A stretch of 64,000 nucleotides of DNA from Diphasiastrum complanatum (lineage: Eukaryota > Streptophyta > Lycopodiopsida > Lycopodiales > Lycopodiaceae). Both the position numbers and the translations under genes were made by a program. The DNA lies in the NCBI GenBank assembly GCA_029204225.1, contig CM055095.1, positions 42,866,223 to 42,930,222 on the forward strand. Reading direction: 5' to 3'. Below, piece after piece: positions 21,961 to 33,740 of this stretch. The first letter of the stretch is position 1. Each line of letters begins with the position of its first letter. Under the pieces are notes generated by a model. The model was not told the origin of the DNA. It saw nothing but the letters and a program-made list of their open reading frames with translations, and did not search any database.

Positions 21961-22950
21961 ACAATAATGTTATACCTCCTCAAATTTAGGAATTATCCAA
22001 CTATGGATGCAAGATCAATGGAAGAAAACTTCTTCCAAGCATATCTAGAAATTTTAGATTCTTATTTGAAAAATATTTGTTGAGGAAAACACTTTATGCG
22101 TCGGAGGGGTGTAAATAAGATTGGTTTATTACCAAAGAAATAAAGACTTTCCCATCTTTCATCTTTACTTAGACTTTGATGACATGAAACTACCAATGAC
22201 TATTATTTAGATATTGTATGAACTTATTTATCTAATGATTTAAGTGTGTAGATATTATTATCTGTAGAACTAAGAACTTTTTTAATGAGCCATGTCTGAT
22301 GGTATGAAAATTGACCTTTCATGGAGGTATATGCAGGTACTCTCAAAAGTGCTTGAAGAACAAGAAGCTTTCTAAGCTTAAGGCTAGTACCAAAGAAGGC
22401 TTTAGACAAGTCTATAAAGAAGACTTATTTCTAAGTCTATAATGAAGGCTCAGAGGAGTCTATAAAGAACAAGACTATCACCCTATTGACCTTTTCCACC
22501 ACGATTGAGGATGGGCGGTTAACCTCTAGAAAAAAAGTGCCAATGAATTGATGATTATTATGCAAGATAAGATGGGCATATACTTGGCTTTTTCCCTAGG
22601 AAGATTGCACTTGGGGATTGCACTTGGTGGTTCATCGTGTGTATTGCTTTTGTAACTGATAGAAATTGTTTGAGAATTCAATACTTTGTTGTTTGGCTAT
22701 GTAATCATTGTAGTACTGATGATTTCAAAGTTAGTTACTATAAGATGGAACATGATTTCTATCACTATTGTTTTGTTCAAAATAGATAGGCATAGTCATG
22801 CATGAGAAAGAGGAAGATAATCTATTCCGCTGTGCATGATAAGTTTTCTTTCCAAAAACTGCTTATTTTTTTTAAAGTTTTAGTATTTTTAATAAGGTAA
22901 TGTTTGAAATTTTACTAGTTAATTGTTATCTCTGCAGATTGTCTCCTCTT
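21961..22950. other. Unassigned, probably Gypsy 3' region and spacer
   Basis: About 1 kb with no supported gene. The left part (to about 22520) probably holds the untranslated region or LTR of the Gypsy relic. The right edge (about 22830-22950) resembles 13250-13400, the region just upstream of methyltransferase exon a. Confidence 0.35.
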
Positions 22951-22966
22951 TGTGCTAATCTTTAAA

Positions 22967-23600
22967 ATGTCGAGGATTTCTTTCAAAATCTCGAGTAAAC
23001 CTCAAGATATCTCGTTGAAAGACAAGAAGAAATCCGTGTATTACTTCACTAGAGGAGTTAACAACACAAAGCTCTTTCAGCTTTTTATTCATTTAGCAGA
23101 GAAGCCTGTGAGGGGGAATTCACAGTTTCATATTCAAGAAAAATTGTTGTTGATCAAGCAAATGAGGATGAGGAAGAGAGTTTTGTGAACATTCTTGTAA
23201 AGGAGACGGATAAGTCTCATTCTATTTTCATTCTGAATGAGACTATGATTAAGATTCGACTCTGCCAAGATGATGTCATCAAAACTTACTTTGATTAAGC
23301 TCTTGTGACTTTGGTATGTAATCATAAAACATGTTTTCACACATACATATTAACAAGTGATCTATGCTTAGCATAGTGTTTAACTAAATATAAAATTCCT
23401 AGCATCTTGCAAGTAGAAGATCTCTAAGACTTCTCAAAATTTAGTAGTCCTATGCTGAGCATAACTAATATAAACTCCTTCGCTCATTATACTGTAAACT
23501 GTTTTTTGTTTTTGTCCAGAGCATGAAGCAATGCTTAAAACTGGTGCTAGTTACTATTGCAGAGGGGAATGATCCGGTGTATTCATTATGAAATTCTAAA
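22967..23600 (+). pseudogene. Methyltransferase gene fragment, second copy (exons a and b)
   Basis: ATG at 22967 starts MSRISFKISSKPQDISLKDK and continues through YYFTRGVNNTKLFQLF. After a one-base frame change near 23155 it reads DEEESFVNILVKETDKSHSI and DDVIKTYFD up to a GTATGT donor at about 23313. Exon b starts after GTCCAG near 23519 with MKQCLKLVLVTIAEGNDPVY. The intron again contains CTATGCTTAGCATAG (about 23361) and CCTATGCTGAGCATAA (about 23449). This copy shows a plausible start codon and a longer exon a than the 13.4-kb copy. The catalytic exons are missing. Confidence 0.6.
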
Positions 23601-23819
23601 TCTGTATCTCTGGGACCTTGCAAGCCCGCTTCTACCACTGCTCAGGTCACAAAACCAGTCACTGAAAATGTTTGGGCCACTGTAGTTGCCCCTCATCCAC
23701 AAAAAAAAAGATCACACAATATTTCTAAATTTTCACCCACCCAACCCAAAACCCATGGCTACACATTGACATAAATTCATTCCTTCAGCTGAATATGGAT
23801 CCTCGTTGTCTTTACATAG

Positions 23820-24470
23820 TGCTTTCATCCACCCCCCACAAGACAATTTTGAGATTGCCAAATTAGGAAAAAATATTCATAAAACAAAAAAAAATTTGAG
23901 AAACAACTTTAATTTTGGACATAAATTAGTGTGATAGGCCACATGTTGACCCAATAACAGGAGATAGGCCAATGGAAGTAAGAGGATCTAACAAGACACA
24001 TGTTTATAATCTAAAAATAAAATTTAAAGATCATACACAGGCCATAGTAACTCCTTTTGTTGTTTTGAAGGATCCCTCAAAATGCAATGATGTTGCAAAT
24101 TTTGATTTTTCTGTTTTAGCTTCATATCATTTTTTTGTTCTTGTGGGCATACACAGTTTACTTGGTGCTTCCATCAGTCCCCTACAAGACAGCTCTAAAA
24201 TTGCTAGACTAAGAGACATAAAACAAAAAAAAATTAGAGAAACAACTTCAATTTTGGATATAGATTAGTGTGATAGGCCACATGTTGACCCAATAACAAT
24301 AGATAGGCCAATGGAAGTAAGAGAACCTAATGATAGACATGTACATAAATAAAAAAATGAAATTTAAAGATCATACATAGGCCATAGTAACTCCTTTTGT
24401 TGTTTTGGTTGATCCCTCAAAATGCAACGATGTTGCAAATTTTGATTTTTTTGTTTTAGTTCTTGGGAGC
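23820..24470 (+). repeat. Tandem repeat, about 340-base unit, coding-like
   Basis: A unit starting near GAGAAACAACTTNAATTTTGGA (23898 and 24237) is repeated about 339 bases on, with a partial third unit upstream from about 23820. Shared landmarks are TGTGATAGGCCACATGTTGA, CCAATGGAAGTAAGAG and CTCCTTTTGTTGTTTTG. The first full unit stays open as a 98-residue frame (23972-24268) containing HTQAIVTPFVVLKDPS. The function is unknown. Confidence 0.75.
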
Positions 24471-25637
24471 ATAACACAATTTACAGGCTCGAAAACAATT
24501 ATCCCAAGAGTATCCTCATATTCCTTCTTTCCGAACCGTTAGTGCCATTAATGCGAAATCTTTTGAAATGGGTCAAAATCCTAAAAAAAAAAGCAACCAT
24601 TTTTCAGTTTTGAAATTTTGCCCAAAAACATGTTTTTTCACGATAAATTCCCAGAAATCACAAAAACATCTATTTAAAAATATCCATTTTGACCAATGTC
24701 CAAAAAAATAAATAAAAACCTAAAAAATTGAAAATATTCTCTTGAACAAAATACACAAAATATTTATGGTTTTTTTATAGTCTAAATTGACTTTTATGAA
24801 AATAACTCACATAATACATTTGATGTTAGTTAAGCTAAATCCATAAATTCTGAAATATTGAAAATATTTTTTGTGTTGTTTTTTTTTACAATTCAAATTC
24901 CAAGGAATTCTCACTAATTTCTCTGACCTGAGTGCTTGAAAAAAACAAGATATTAAGGTTCTTGCTAATGGAAGGGAGTCCACATCATAATTGCTCACTT
25001 CAATCATAAAATCATTTGAAAGAGTGCTGCGACATTTCACTTTTATGTGTAATGTAAAGGCCCATTTACAGGTTCAGTCTCTATAGCCTAGTAGATGAAA
25101 AGCTCGGGATGCCAAGCTAGCCAATTGAGGCAACAACACCCGTTAGACTGTTTTGCAATAGTGACGCGATAGCGCTTGAAATGCTTTATTATCAGGTTGA
25201 AAGATCTAAAAAACCTTCAGGGCTCACTACTGTTGGAAATGACAGTAAGTTGGGTATAGATCGATCAACAAGTAGTGTTTTCAGTGAGAGTGAAGCCAAA
25301 AAATATAAAAAAGTTTTTCTGGTATGAGTTATTAACTCAAGCACTGCCAATGCATCTTTTGTGCCATAAGTGATTATGCAGCATTAGGAGGATATGAAAT
25401 AGCAACAAGAAGATTTAGAGCAATTGTAAAACAATAAAAACATCATTGAGCAAATAAACACTCAACTAGCTACCTTTCTCCAAAGATTTACAAACAACTT
25501 CCTAGCTACTCATGTCTACAAAACCACGAAGGGTTGCTAGGGATTATCCCGTAAAGATCGTCGATAGAGGTAAAACCGTACAATCGTTCCAGCACCTCCT
25601 ATCTTGGGAAAAAGATGTGTTTCTGACGTCCAAGTCG
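24471..25637. other. Unassigned, with a SINE-like scrap
   Basis: No gene is supported. Near 25070-25145 the minus strand has TTGGCTAGCTTGGCATCCCG, similar to the A-box side of the tRNA-derived SINE at 26390-26545. The rest is AT-rich and anonymous. Confidence 0.35.
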
Positions 25638-25862
25638 TTATTTATCCAATTTAGATAAGGACCCAAAATTAGTAGGGTTAGCATGTTGGTGGGAAAGCCA
25701 AGTGGCCAAATAGGGTTTGGACCTACTATTCGGGCAGTCCTCTTTTGTCAATCTGGCTCCAGCTATCATTGGTGTGGCTTTTTCTTTGTAGTCCACCATT
25801 CGGTACTGCTTTAGCACCTTTTCGGCGTATTCTGATTGACTCAGATGCATTACTTGAAAGAG
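25638..25862 (-). pseudogene. Copia reverse transcriptase C-terminal fragment
   Basis: Minus-strand text HLSQSEYAEKVLKQYRM, then KEKATPMIAGARLT, matches the highly conserved Copia RT end (xLSQxxYxxxLLxxFxM...TPM). It is a short truncated piece with no adjoining domains. Confidence 0.75.
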
Positions 25863-26389
25863 TCAAACACTTTAGATTTTTTCTTTAAGTAATAGATTGT
25901 TGTCATCACTTGCATTCTATCTTTCCCACACTTTCAAAAAGTATTTATTCAAATAAAATTTAGACTAATGAACTTTGAAAAGTCAACCTCTAAGTCTAAA
26001 ACAAGTTATGGTCTCAATATGCCAAATATGGAAATATTGCAAAATGTGATGAAACTAGATGAATCTCTCACAATTCACCCACTCTCGAGTTGTGCAACTT
26101 GGAGACAACTCATCGCATTCAATCAAAGGTGAAGGAACAGTCAGAGTTGAATTCAAAAAGGGTGAAGTCAAGTTGTTGTCCAACGTTCTCCATAGTGACC
26201 ACTACGTATTTTCGCAGGGTTAAGCAACAAGAAGATTCAAAGCAATAGGAACATTTGATACAACAACATGAGTGTCAATGTGGTCTAGGTTTTTGTTTTC
26301 CATGGACTGTTGGCCATTCTTTTGTTGTTTGCAGTTCAAATTATTGTGAGGAGTGACTGTTGTAGAGTATCAGAGGCTTTATTTTGCTT

Positions 26390-26545
26390 TGGACTGTTGT
26401 TTGTGATTCTTAGAATCTAGTACAGACTGCAAGGGGAAGCTCAAATTTGGGACCAAAGAAACTTTGGATGCCAAGCTAACCAGCTGAGCCAACCCCATTG
26501 GGTTTGGATATATAATGAAATGACTGCTATTGCAACCTCTGTAGC
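26390..26545 (-). repeat. tRNA-derived SINE fragment
   Basis: On the minus strand, GGTTGGCTCAGCTGGTTAGC resembles a tRNA D-arm/A box. It is followed about 35 bases later by a degraded B-box side (TTTGGTCCCAAATTTGAGC). A related plus-strand copy at about 38120-38250 retains the clearer B box GGTTCGAGCC. Both copies share the downstream tail with AAGAATCACAAACA. Polymerase III-driven SINEs have this structure. Confidence 0.6.
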
Positions 26546-27117
26546 AATAGCTTGATTCTGCTCTACCTTGAAACTGATGATAATTCACTCAAGGAGGCAA
26601 GAACGCATGTACACCTAATTAGATCAGGTTTTACTAGAAGCAAACAAGAAACATCACTCAAGAAATTAATCCCTATTTTGGAATCTTAAACTTTCCATGC
26701 AACGATAGATGACCTGCTTACTAAAGCATTTCTTAATGTGATGCTTAACGTAGGTTTTATTGTTGATTGCTTCAAAAGTGAAGAGAAGCCACTTCAATTT
26801 TTCTTATGAATGAGGCTTTCCTCAACGCACGCGCCTGCTAGAGAGAAAGAGAAGCAAAAGGTTTTCACCTATGCTCAGCATAGGTGAATCTTTTTGCTTT
26901 GCAAAGAATCTTTTTGATACAAACTACCCAAATAAATGTGATTTCAGACCTTTGCTTTAAGACTTGCCCTTGAATAGGCCCCTTACGGACACAATTAAAG
27001 AATGTAGAGAGAATTATTGTCCTTTAGACCTTGGAGGTTTAATTCTTGGAGGGAGGATCTATAAATTAGAACTCAAAATGGGCCTTCATTTCTATTGTTG
27101 ACAACTGGCTGCCTTCG

Positions 27118-27492
27118 TTGCTCAACATAAGTCATCACTAGACTTATTAGCATAAGTGGTCACTAGACCTATGCTACTCAGCATAACTTCTGTCCCGGCC
27201 TATGCTAAGCATAAGTCCTCCCTCGACCTATGTTGAGCATAAGTGCTCACTAGACCTATGCTCAGCATAGGTCCTCTCTCGACCTATGCTCAACATAGGT
27301 CCTCTCTCGACCTATGCTCAACATAGGTCCTCTCTCGACCTATGTTGAGCATAAGTGCTCTCTCGACCTATGCTCATCATAAATCCTCCCTCGACCTATG
27401 CTCAACATGGGTCCTCCCTCAACCTATGCTCAGCATAGGTCTTGTCTCGACCTATGATGATCATAGGTCCTCATCGCATAGGTCCTCGACTA
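27118..27492. repeat. Palindrome array 3, 28-base period
   Basis: About a dozen copies of the CTATGCTNAGCATAG-type palindrome. Sections run at an exact 28-base period (27256, 27284, 27312, 27340) with spacer GGTCCTCTCTCGAC. This is the inverse of the spacer in array 2. Some units carry substitutions (for example ATGATGATCAT near 27453). Confidence 0.88.
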
Positions 27493-28049
27493 TGCTTATC
27501 TTTTTTATTTTACGATTCTTAAATTTTAAGATTTTTTTAATTTTCTAATATTTTTAAAATTTTAGAGTTTTAGAATCTTTTAAATGTTAAAATATTAACA
27601 TTAAACTTTTAAATTTATATCAAAATCTTTCAAATTGCACTTTGAGAATAAAGTCCAAAAAATATGCTTTTTAAAATTTTAAATTCACCTAATTTAGCAA
27701 TTATTAGTCATAATAATAGATTGGACACAATTATTATTTGTATTATTTTGGCGATTTGAATGTAAAATTTTTAAAATATTTTGCGTCACTTAGTCCAAAT
27801 TTCAAATATTTGCAAAATGCAGCATCTTACAAATAATTCATTAATCTTTAAATTTAAGATTCAAAATTTACATGAATTACTAAAAAATTGTAACAACTTA
27901 AAAAAATGGGTCCTCCACCATTTCCTGTTTCAAAAGATTTTGTGTTCATTGCATTTATGTTATCCTCTTCATAAATTTTTGTTATTAGACTAAAATATTG
28001 AGCTTTATTTTAATATTTTTTAAATTGCTAATTTAATAATTAAAACTTT

Positions 28050-28760
28050 TTTTGATTTTAGGTATGGGCCCTTGTCGATAAATAAAAGTGGAAAAATTTT
28101 CAAATAAAAGGCCAACCTGCTCAGGGTGCCTCGAAGGCAAAAAAGAATGATGCCGTCACTCAAACTCTGAAGCCCATCTCTATAGAAATGGGAATATCAG
28201 AATGGAAGAACATACAAGGGATTAGCTCTTCAAAGCTAATAATAAGTGTTCTTTCTAGAGTTGCATATAGTCAACTCTCCTTAGAAGAAATGGGAAAAGA
28301 ATTTCAGAGGTAATATATATATTTTAAATATTTGTTTTCATGTCAGCTTTTTAATAAAATGATTTAAAAGATTTTGATGGATTTGTAACCAACTTTTTTA
28401 AGTGCAGATATAAATTGTTTATGAAAGTTCAAGAAGCCCTTGTGACAGGGTTAAGCTGCCAGGATTTCAAAGAGTGCCAGAGGCTTTATCCTTTGAGCAG
28501 CCGAAATGAATCCTTGACGTCATTTTTTATTTTGTTTAGAGACATGGTATTTACTTCACCCATGCTTAGCATAGGTATTATTTAGTTGTTTTTTTTTTAA
28601 ATTATGTTTTAAACTTTATATCTCCTATGCTAAGCATAGCTTCTTCTTTTTCAGTCCCCCGAATATAAGGAAAACAAAGTCCTTCCAGAGCAATTCAAAA
28701 GACATATTCAGAAGGCGAAATTAAAAAGAAAAAGGATAGAGAGAGACTAGCACGTGGTGA
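28050..28760 (+). pseudogene. Methyltransferase gene fragment, third copy (exons b-c-d start)
   Basis: After an acceptor (GATTTTAG near 28061) an exon reads KGQPAQGASKAKKNDAVTQT and EMGISEWKNIQGISSSKLII, with a donor near 28311. The next exon (about 28408-28540) reads KVQEALVTGLSCQDFKECQR. A third starts after TTTTTCAG (about 28653) with PEYKENKVLPEQFKRHI. The intron between the last two holds two palindromes (about 28560 and 28622). The copy ends near 28760, before the catalytic DIPY exon text. Confidence 0.65.
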
Positions 28761-29086
28761 AACCATAGGAATGGAGGCCAAGGCCCTAAAATCCACTATA
28801 GATAGTGGTACTTTGTAGTTCATTTTTCATGTTCATTTCTAATCAAGACAGTGGAACTTCTATCAAATTGGATTTGGATGTCCTTGCTCTTCTTTCTTGC
28901 TCCATGTCTCATGTTTTCTTTGGAATTTTTATGTTAATTGGTTTTGCTAGTTGTTGGCATTGAATATTATTATATTTTTTATGAGAGAAAAGTAAGATTG
29001 AACTTGTGGTGGATTAGGGTTAATATGATCGTAGTGTTCGATGTTGAATCAAAGCATGTGCTTGAATCTGAACTATGATATCTCTC
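28761..29086. other. Unassigned spacer
   Basis: The sequence leaves methyltransferase homology near 28760. No gene is seen; the left end of the coiled-coil gene follows. Confidence 0.35.
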
Positions 29087-30230
29087 TCATGGGAATGAAT
29101 CTCTTTGTGACATGTTAGAATACTCTTCATCTATTGACGCTTTGCATGTGCTAGGGTCTAGGGTTTTGAGAACAACTATCAACTTGTTATTGACATTCTC
29201 ATTTGTAATACCATACAAATTTATGATGAATGTTAGTAGCTGATTAATATCAATAAATAGATTCTTGGAATTGTTATATGCTAGACATTCTCCTTTTGAG
29301 CAATAAACTTCATTGATATGAGACGGACTACCAACTATTGTCTGCATACCTCGGTCGTGGAATTAGAAACTTTTTAATACTTACTTGTGCAAATGTCTCC
29401 TGTATCATCTTAAACATTGTTGCATATGCTTCTCTACTGAAGCTAGAAAATCACATGCCCTCTCAACCAATGTAGTGTCTAATATTTTTCCAACTTCATT
29501 CATGATGTTATCAGTAACTGAAGCCTTAATCTTTTTTATTTTGTTATTGTTTAACATTGATTTCATACATTTAGAAGTCGAGATAGAACCTAGTGAGTTT
29601 CCAATGGAAATCTCATCGGCCAAATGGTCTTCAGCAACCAATGTTGATATGCATTACAAACATAATGTTCGTGAAAATATCAATAGAAATTAGGACACTC
29701 ATAGTATTCACAGCAACATAATAAACAAATCAGTAGAAAGTTGAAATTAATAAATAACACAACTAGTGATTATGTTTGAATCAAAAAGCTCAAGCAATAT
29801 CCAATTCCAAATAAGCTATAACTTACTTGAATGCACAGATTCATCTTTTTCTATAACCTCCTCTGGATGATAGATCACATATATCCTTGGTTACTAGTCT
29901 TTTCCTCTTATTGCTTCTGACCTTTTTGTTGAGCACATTCATATCTTTAACAAGAGACAAATATGAGGTACACATAGATTGAAATGCAATTTTTATCTCA
30001 TCATTACTAGTTGTGAAATGATGCAAAGAAGATTTCAACCTTTGGATCTCCTCCTTGAACATCTCATTTTCTTCTAAGCAAGTTTTCAACTTTGTAGATT
30101 TTTCTTCACACTCCTTTGATATTTTCCTTGATTCCTCTTCCAAATAATGTATTTTTTGCATTGAATGTGCATTCCCATAGAGCATCAAATTCTCACAGTA
30201 ACCCAAAAGGCCATTTTTGGCATGACACAT
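29087..30230 (-). CDS. Unknown coiled-coil protein gene, probably spliced
   Basis: Three open blocks on the minus strand look like consecutive exons. 30230-29841 starts MCHAKNGLLGYCENLMLYG and then forms a heptad-rich coiled coil (YLEEESRKISKECEEKSTKL, EENEMFKEEIQRLKSS) ending in a basic NKKVRSNKRKR stretch. 29641-29405 reads DEISIGNSLGSISTSK and VTDNIMNEVGKILDTTLVER. 29347-29087 reads SPSHINEVYCSKGECLAYNN, LYGITNENVNNKLIVVLKTL, and ends SNMSQRDSFP-stop. Splice joins are not certain. The end of the last block recurs near 16930-17035 fused to methyltransferase text. No domain is recognised; the coiled coil suggests a structural or oligomeric protein. It is one of the least broken coding regions in the window. 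Confidence 0.5.
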
Positions 30231-30244
30231 ATAGATTAATTATT

Positions 30245-30540
30245 TACTCACCGAATGAAAATCTGGATGTTGCAATGAATATGGATCAATAGGATACAAT
30301 GTTCATGATGACCATAAATCTACATGCTTTTAACTTTTTTCTCCCTGTATTGGATCATATCAGAAGTTGACAATTTGGGTTGCTTTGAATTTCTTGTCCT
30401 AAACAGAGCATATTCTGGTGACAGATCCACATGAAGATGATAAAGCTTTGTCATCAATACAGTAGTATAGTAACAAACAACACAATGACAATAACAAAGC
30501 TGGAGATGGCGCTAAACACTTGTTCGACATTGGAAATAGA
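30245..30540 (-). pseudogene. Transposase exon 1, copy D (inverted)
   Basis: Minus-strand text VDLSPEYALFRTRNSKQPKL and STSDMIQYREKKVK corresponds to exon 1 of transposase copy A (9235-9421) and ends at the same donor, here GTGAGT. Instead of exon 2, the coiled-coil gene begins about 20 bases later. Homology to copy A stops inside the intron. Confidence 0.55.
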
Positions 30541-30839
30541 GATGGCACTACCCTGGAGATAGAGATGGCATAGGCTTTGTTTCTGAAATGTCACTCCTAA
30601 TTCAAAATTTTGAGTGTTCCCAACTATTGGGAGGGAATTTCAGCATTTTAAGAATTATACTTTAATTGTGGTTAAGCACTAGTGAAGTTTGATGTGACTA
30701 AAATAAGGTGCATTCATTTACATGTAAAGTAGTGCGGGCAGATGCGTAAAGAAGTTAGAAAAGATATTGTAATTACTTTATTGTTATTTTTCTCTCTCCT
30801 ACATGGCATTTCTATTAGAGCCCTCTTTGGGCCCATATT

Positions 30840-32165
30840 TTCTCTAATGAGAAAATACTCGCTACAATGATCAACCACACATGTTCATATCAACAATAAT
30901 ATCACACAAATGATAATTGTAGATGGTACATTGATTCGGGTGCCATGAGACATATGACTAGAAGTAAATAGTGGTTTAGCCAATTTAGCCCTCTTGACAA
31001 TGGCAACAAGTTTGCACAACCTAATGGAGAGGAACGTTAGATTTGTGGAATAGGTATAGTTCTAGTTTAGTTATTTATTGGCAAAATAAGCCCTATTGAC
31101 AATGCAAATTATGTACCAAGCTTGAAAAATAAATTATTGTCACTTTGTGTGATTACAAATCAAAACATGAAGGTGTAATTTCACAAAGATAAATGTCTTG
31201 TTAAGGACATGGCTCATCAATTTAGGGTTGTTTTTAATGGATTTTAAGAAACAAGCTATGAAGTTTATAGTTTTTATGCATTTGTAGTTGGGCAATGTAG
31301 GTTGACGTGGTCTTTGATGCTATAAAATCATATGGGGCATTGATGAATAGGCTACTTAAATTTTGAATTTATGGCAAAAAACATCAAGAGAAGTTCAAAA
31401 AGGGTGTAGGACGTGTAAAGAAAATTTATGGACTTGTGCTTACATATTTGTGTGGACCAATAAGAACCATACAAAATTAGAGTGTTTGGTTGTAGGGCAT
31501 AAATACACATATTTGACCAAATTAGAATTAAATTGGATACACAATCAATAAAATGCATATTTTTAGGTGTGACGACAAGGTCAAAGTATACAAATGCTAT
31601 GATACAAAGGCAAGGGTGCACTACAATGGTCAGGGGATGTGATTTATCATGAGATGCATGAGTATGATGATGTTGAAAGTGGTGAAAATTAATCCACATA
31701 GAATAAGAAGGTGAGTCAATTGCCCTTAATGGAGGATCCTAACGAGTCAACTTGAATTGATAATGAAGATACTACTTCACTATGAAAGGATGTAGAATGA
31801 GGCAAGACCAACATATAAGTCTACTATAATAAAAAAAGTAGTGATTTGTGAAAAGGAAACAAAAAGGATATTAATTGCATACATACTCTTCTAGAGGTAT
31901 ATTTCATAGTCACAAGGGCTTAAGTGGTACAAGAAGCTTGCAGATGATATGGAGATAGATTTACCTATATCAGATTAGGACAAAGATATATGAAGATATA
32001 AAAGAGAGAAGAAAACTCTTGATACATTTAAAATGATGTATGCATTGATGTCTAGCTTCATACAAAGCAATCAAGAATCATGTTTTGTCAAAGCAAAGGA
32101 TAATTAGATATTTTTGAAATATTGGTGGATCCCCTACATGACAAGACACCAATTGGTTTAGATCA
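30840..32165 (+). mobile_element. Copia retroelement fragment, copy D
   Basis: This is the inverted equivalent of 7500-8830. Plus-strand text includes IDSGAMRHMTRSK near 30942 (protease region) and an integrase end (KCIF-like) around 31470-31560. A region matching the RT start follows at 31900-31960. Homology stops near 32160 at CAAGACACCAATTGG, before the RNase H and LTR found in copies A and C. Frames are broken. Confidence 0.7.
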
Positions 32166-32259
32166 ATGGAGTTTGGAAGAAAGTCAACGGTAAAGGCTCA
32201 AATTTGGTGGTAGTCCGGACACTTAAGGTCTCGACATAGAAACTCTTCATGCATAGAAA

Positions 32260-32960
32260 ATCTGCTTTAAGCTATATAAGCCATAAAAACATGATAACAA
32301 AACACTCACTTTGCATGTTAACAAAACATCCAGTTTGGCATGTCGGATAGAGACGTCTGAGCAATGAATTCATGCAACGGCTCATTTGTGCATGATTACG
32401 GGTAGAATTAGTGTAGATAGATATCAATACATTTTGAATAACATTGAAGATGTGATCCTTGGTCAATTTTATTTAGCTTTGTTGGAGTCTCATACATTTC
32501 CTTCACACAAGGTTCTGAAGTTCGCTTACAAATAGCCTTTGCTGGAGGAGTTGTAGCCCGATTGAGCTTCATTAAATCAAGCTTTAAAATTGTTAGGTAT
32601 TTTGGCAGCTTTGCCCTACAAAAGAAGTTGATATTCACATCTAAGGGACAATATGTATTTGGTTTGCCCCTTATGCAGCTGAGTGCTAGTCGATCTAAAT
32701 GCTGAAGGCAAGTGAGCACTAGCAAATGTGGTTTGAAGATAGAAGAGGATGAGACACGGATCAATGTTGGCATTAGCATGCGCAAGGAGGTAATTCTCTA
32801 AGCTTTTCTTGTTGCTGATTGAGGAAATTTTGTGATGCCATACTATCCTGAAGTAGTCCACATAAACTATCACTATTGTCTCAAAAGCAAACAACAAACT
32901 TATAGAAGTTAAATTGCACATGGAGGTGGTGAGGTAAGATGTAATTAGACTATAAACTAG
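32260..32960 (-). repeat. Dispersed 0.7-kb repeat, inverted copy of 52280-52960
   Basis: Both copies encode a 120-125-residue open frame (here 32785-32408) with LPKYLTILKLDLMKLNRATT and PPAKAICKR. The same strand also carries another long open frame (32978-32616). One frame may be a chance shadow of a real exon. No domain is recognised. The conserved frame in two diverged copies suggests past coding function in an unknown mobile element. Confidence 0.6.
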
Positions 32961-33740
32961 GAATCTGACCTTCGCCAACTACTTTGTTGAAGTACAGTAT
33001 TTTGGACCTTGCTTGAGCAACTGATGAAAATCATAACGCAAGCACTAAGAACTAAGAGACATGACTGTCGTGCCAGGGAGACACCTGCAATAGAATTGAA
33101 ATTTGATAAATGAGCCAAGAAAAGATGAACTGATCCGAAAATAAGAATCCACTAAGTTTTAACTGTCATTTGTAAAAGCATGAGCAATGGAATATCGTCA
33201 AAGAGAAGCTAAAGTATATTGAAAGTATGAAATAATTATCAAGAGACTGCAAAAGAGATCCAGTCCAGTCGCACGTGGATGTGAAAGCTGAACTAGCAAA
33301 TTCTTTGATGTCAGTAGCGAATTATGGTAGGATCATGGTTATTGCTGCCCTTTAACATTCTTTGCACAAGATCTTTTAGGTTCTGGAATTATATGTTCAA
33401 ACTACTAGACATATATGCCACTAGTATTCTAAAGTTAGGCAGTGCAGCTAATAGATAAGTTTGCCAATTCTACATCCTCATGACTAAAACCCATATGACC
33501 ATATAGGCATCGGATGACGAGAGCTGTTGATGAGCTGAAACCCTATGAATCAAGTGATTCATATCCTGTAACATCGTCGAAAATGCAACTGTCACTGAAA
33601 GAGTAAGAATAGCAAAACCAACTTGATGTACAAATTGCTAGTTTCGTGAGACTCCGAAATATTTGTCCTTCTGAAAGAAAGTACAAGGATTGATTTAAAC
33701 TATTTGACTTAAGAAACTGCAGTCTCGGTCTAGATTCTAC
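32961..33740. other. Unassigned, expected location of missing MFT exons
   Basis: This stretch lies downstream of MFT exons 1 and 2 on the minus strand, so exons 3 and 4 of an intact gene would be expected here. I looked for the VDIPGG and GIHRY regions of PEBP proteins and did not find them. No other gene is seen. Confidence 0.4.

Larger units (their letters stand above)
26540..28780 (+). repeat. About 2.2-kb block, inverted copy of 16900-19210
   Basis: The order is edge sequence (26540-27110), palindrome array (27118-27492), AT-rich spacer (27493-27900) and methyltransferase exons (28050-28760), matching 19210-16900 read in reverse. The pair could recombine or pair as a long hairpin. Confidence 0.75.

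Noticed and set aside
32961-33740. MFT exons 3 and 4
   Set aside because: No VDIPGG- or GIHRY-like coding text in any minus-strand frame of this stretch.
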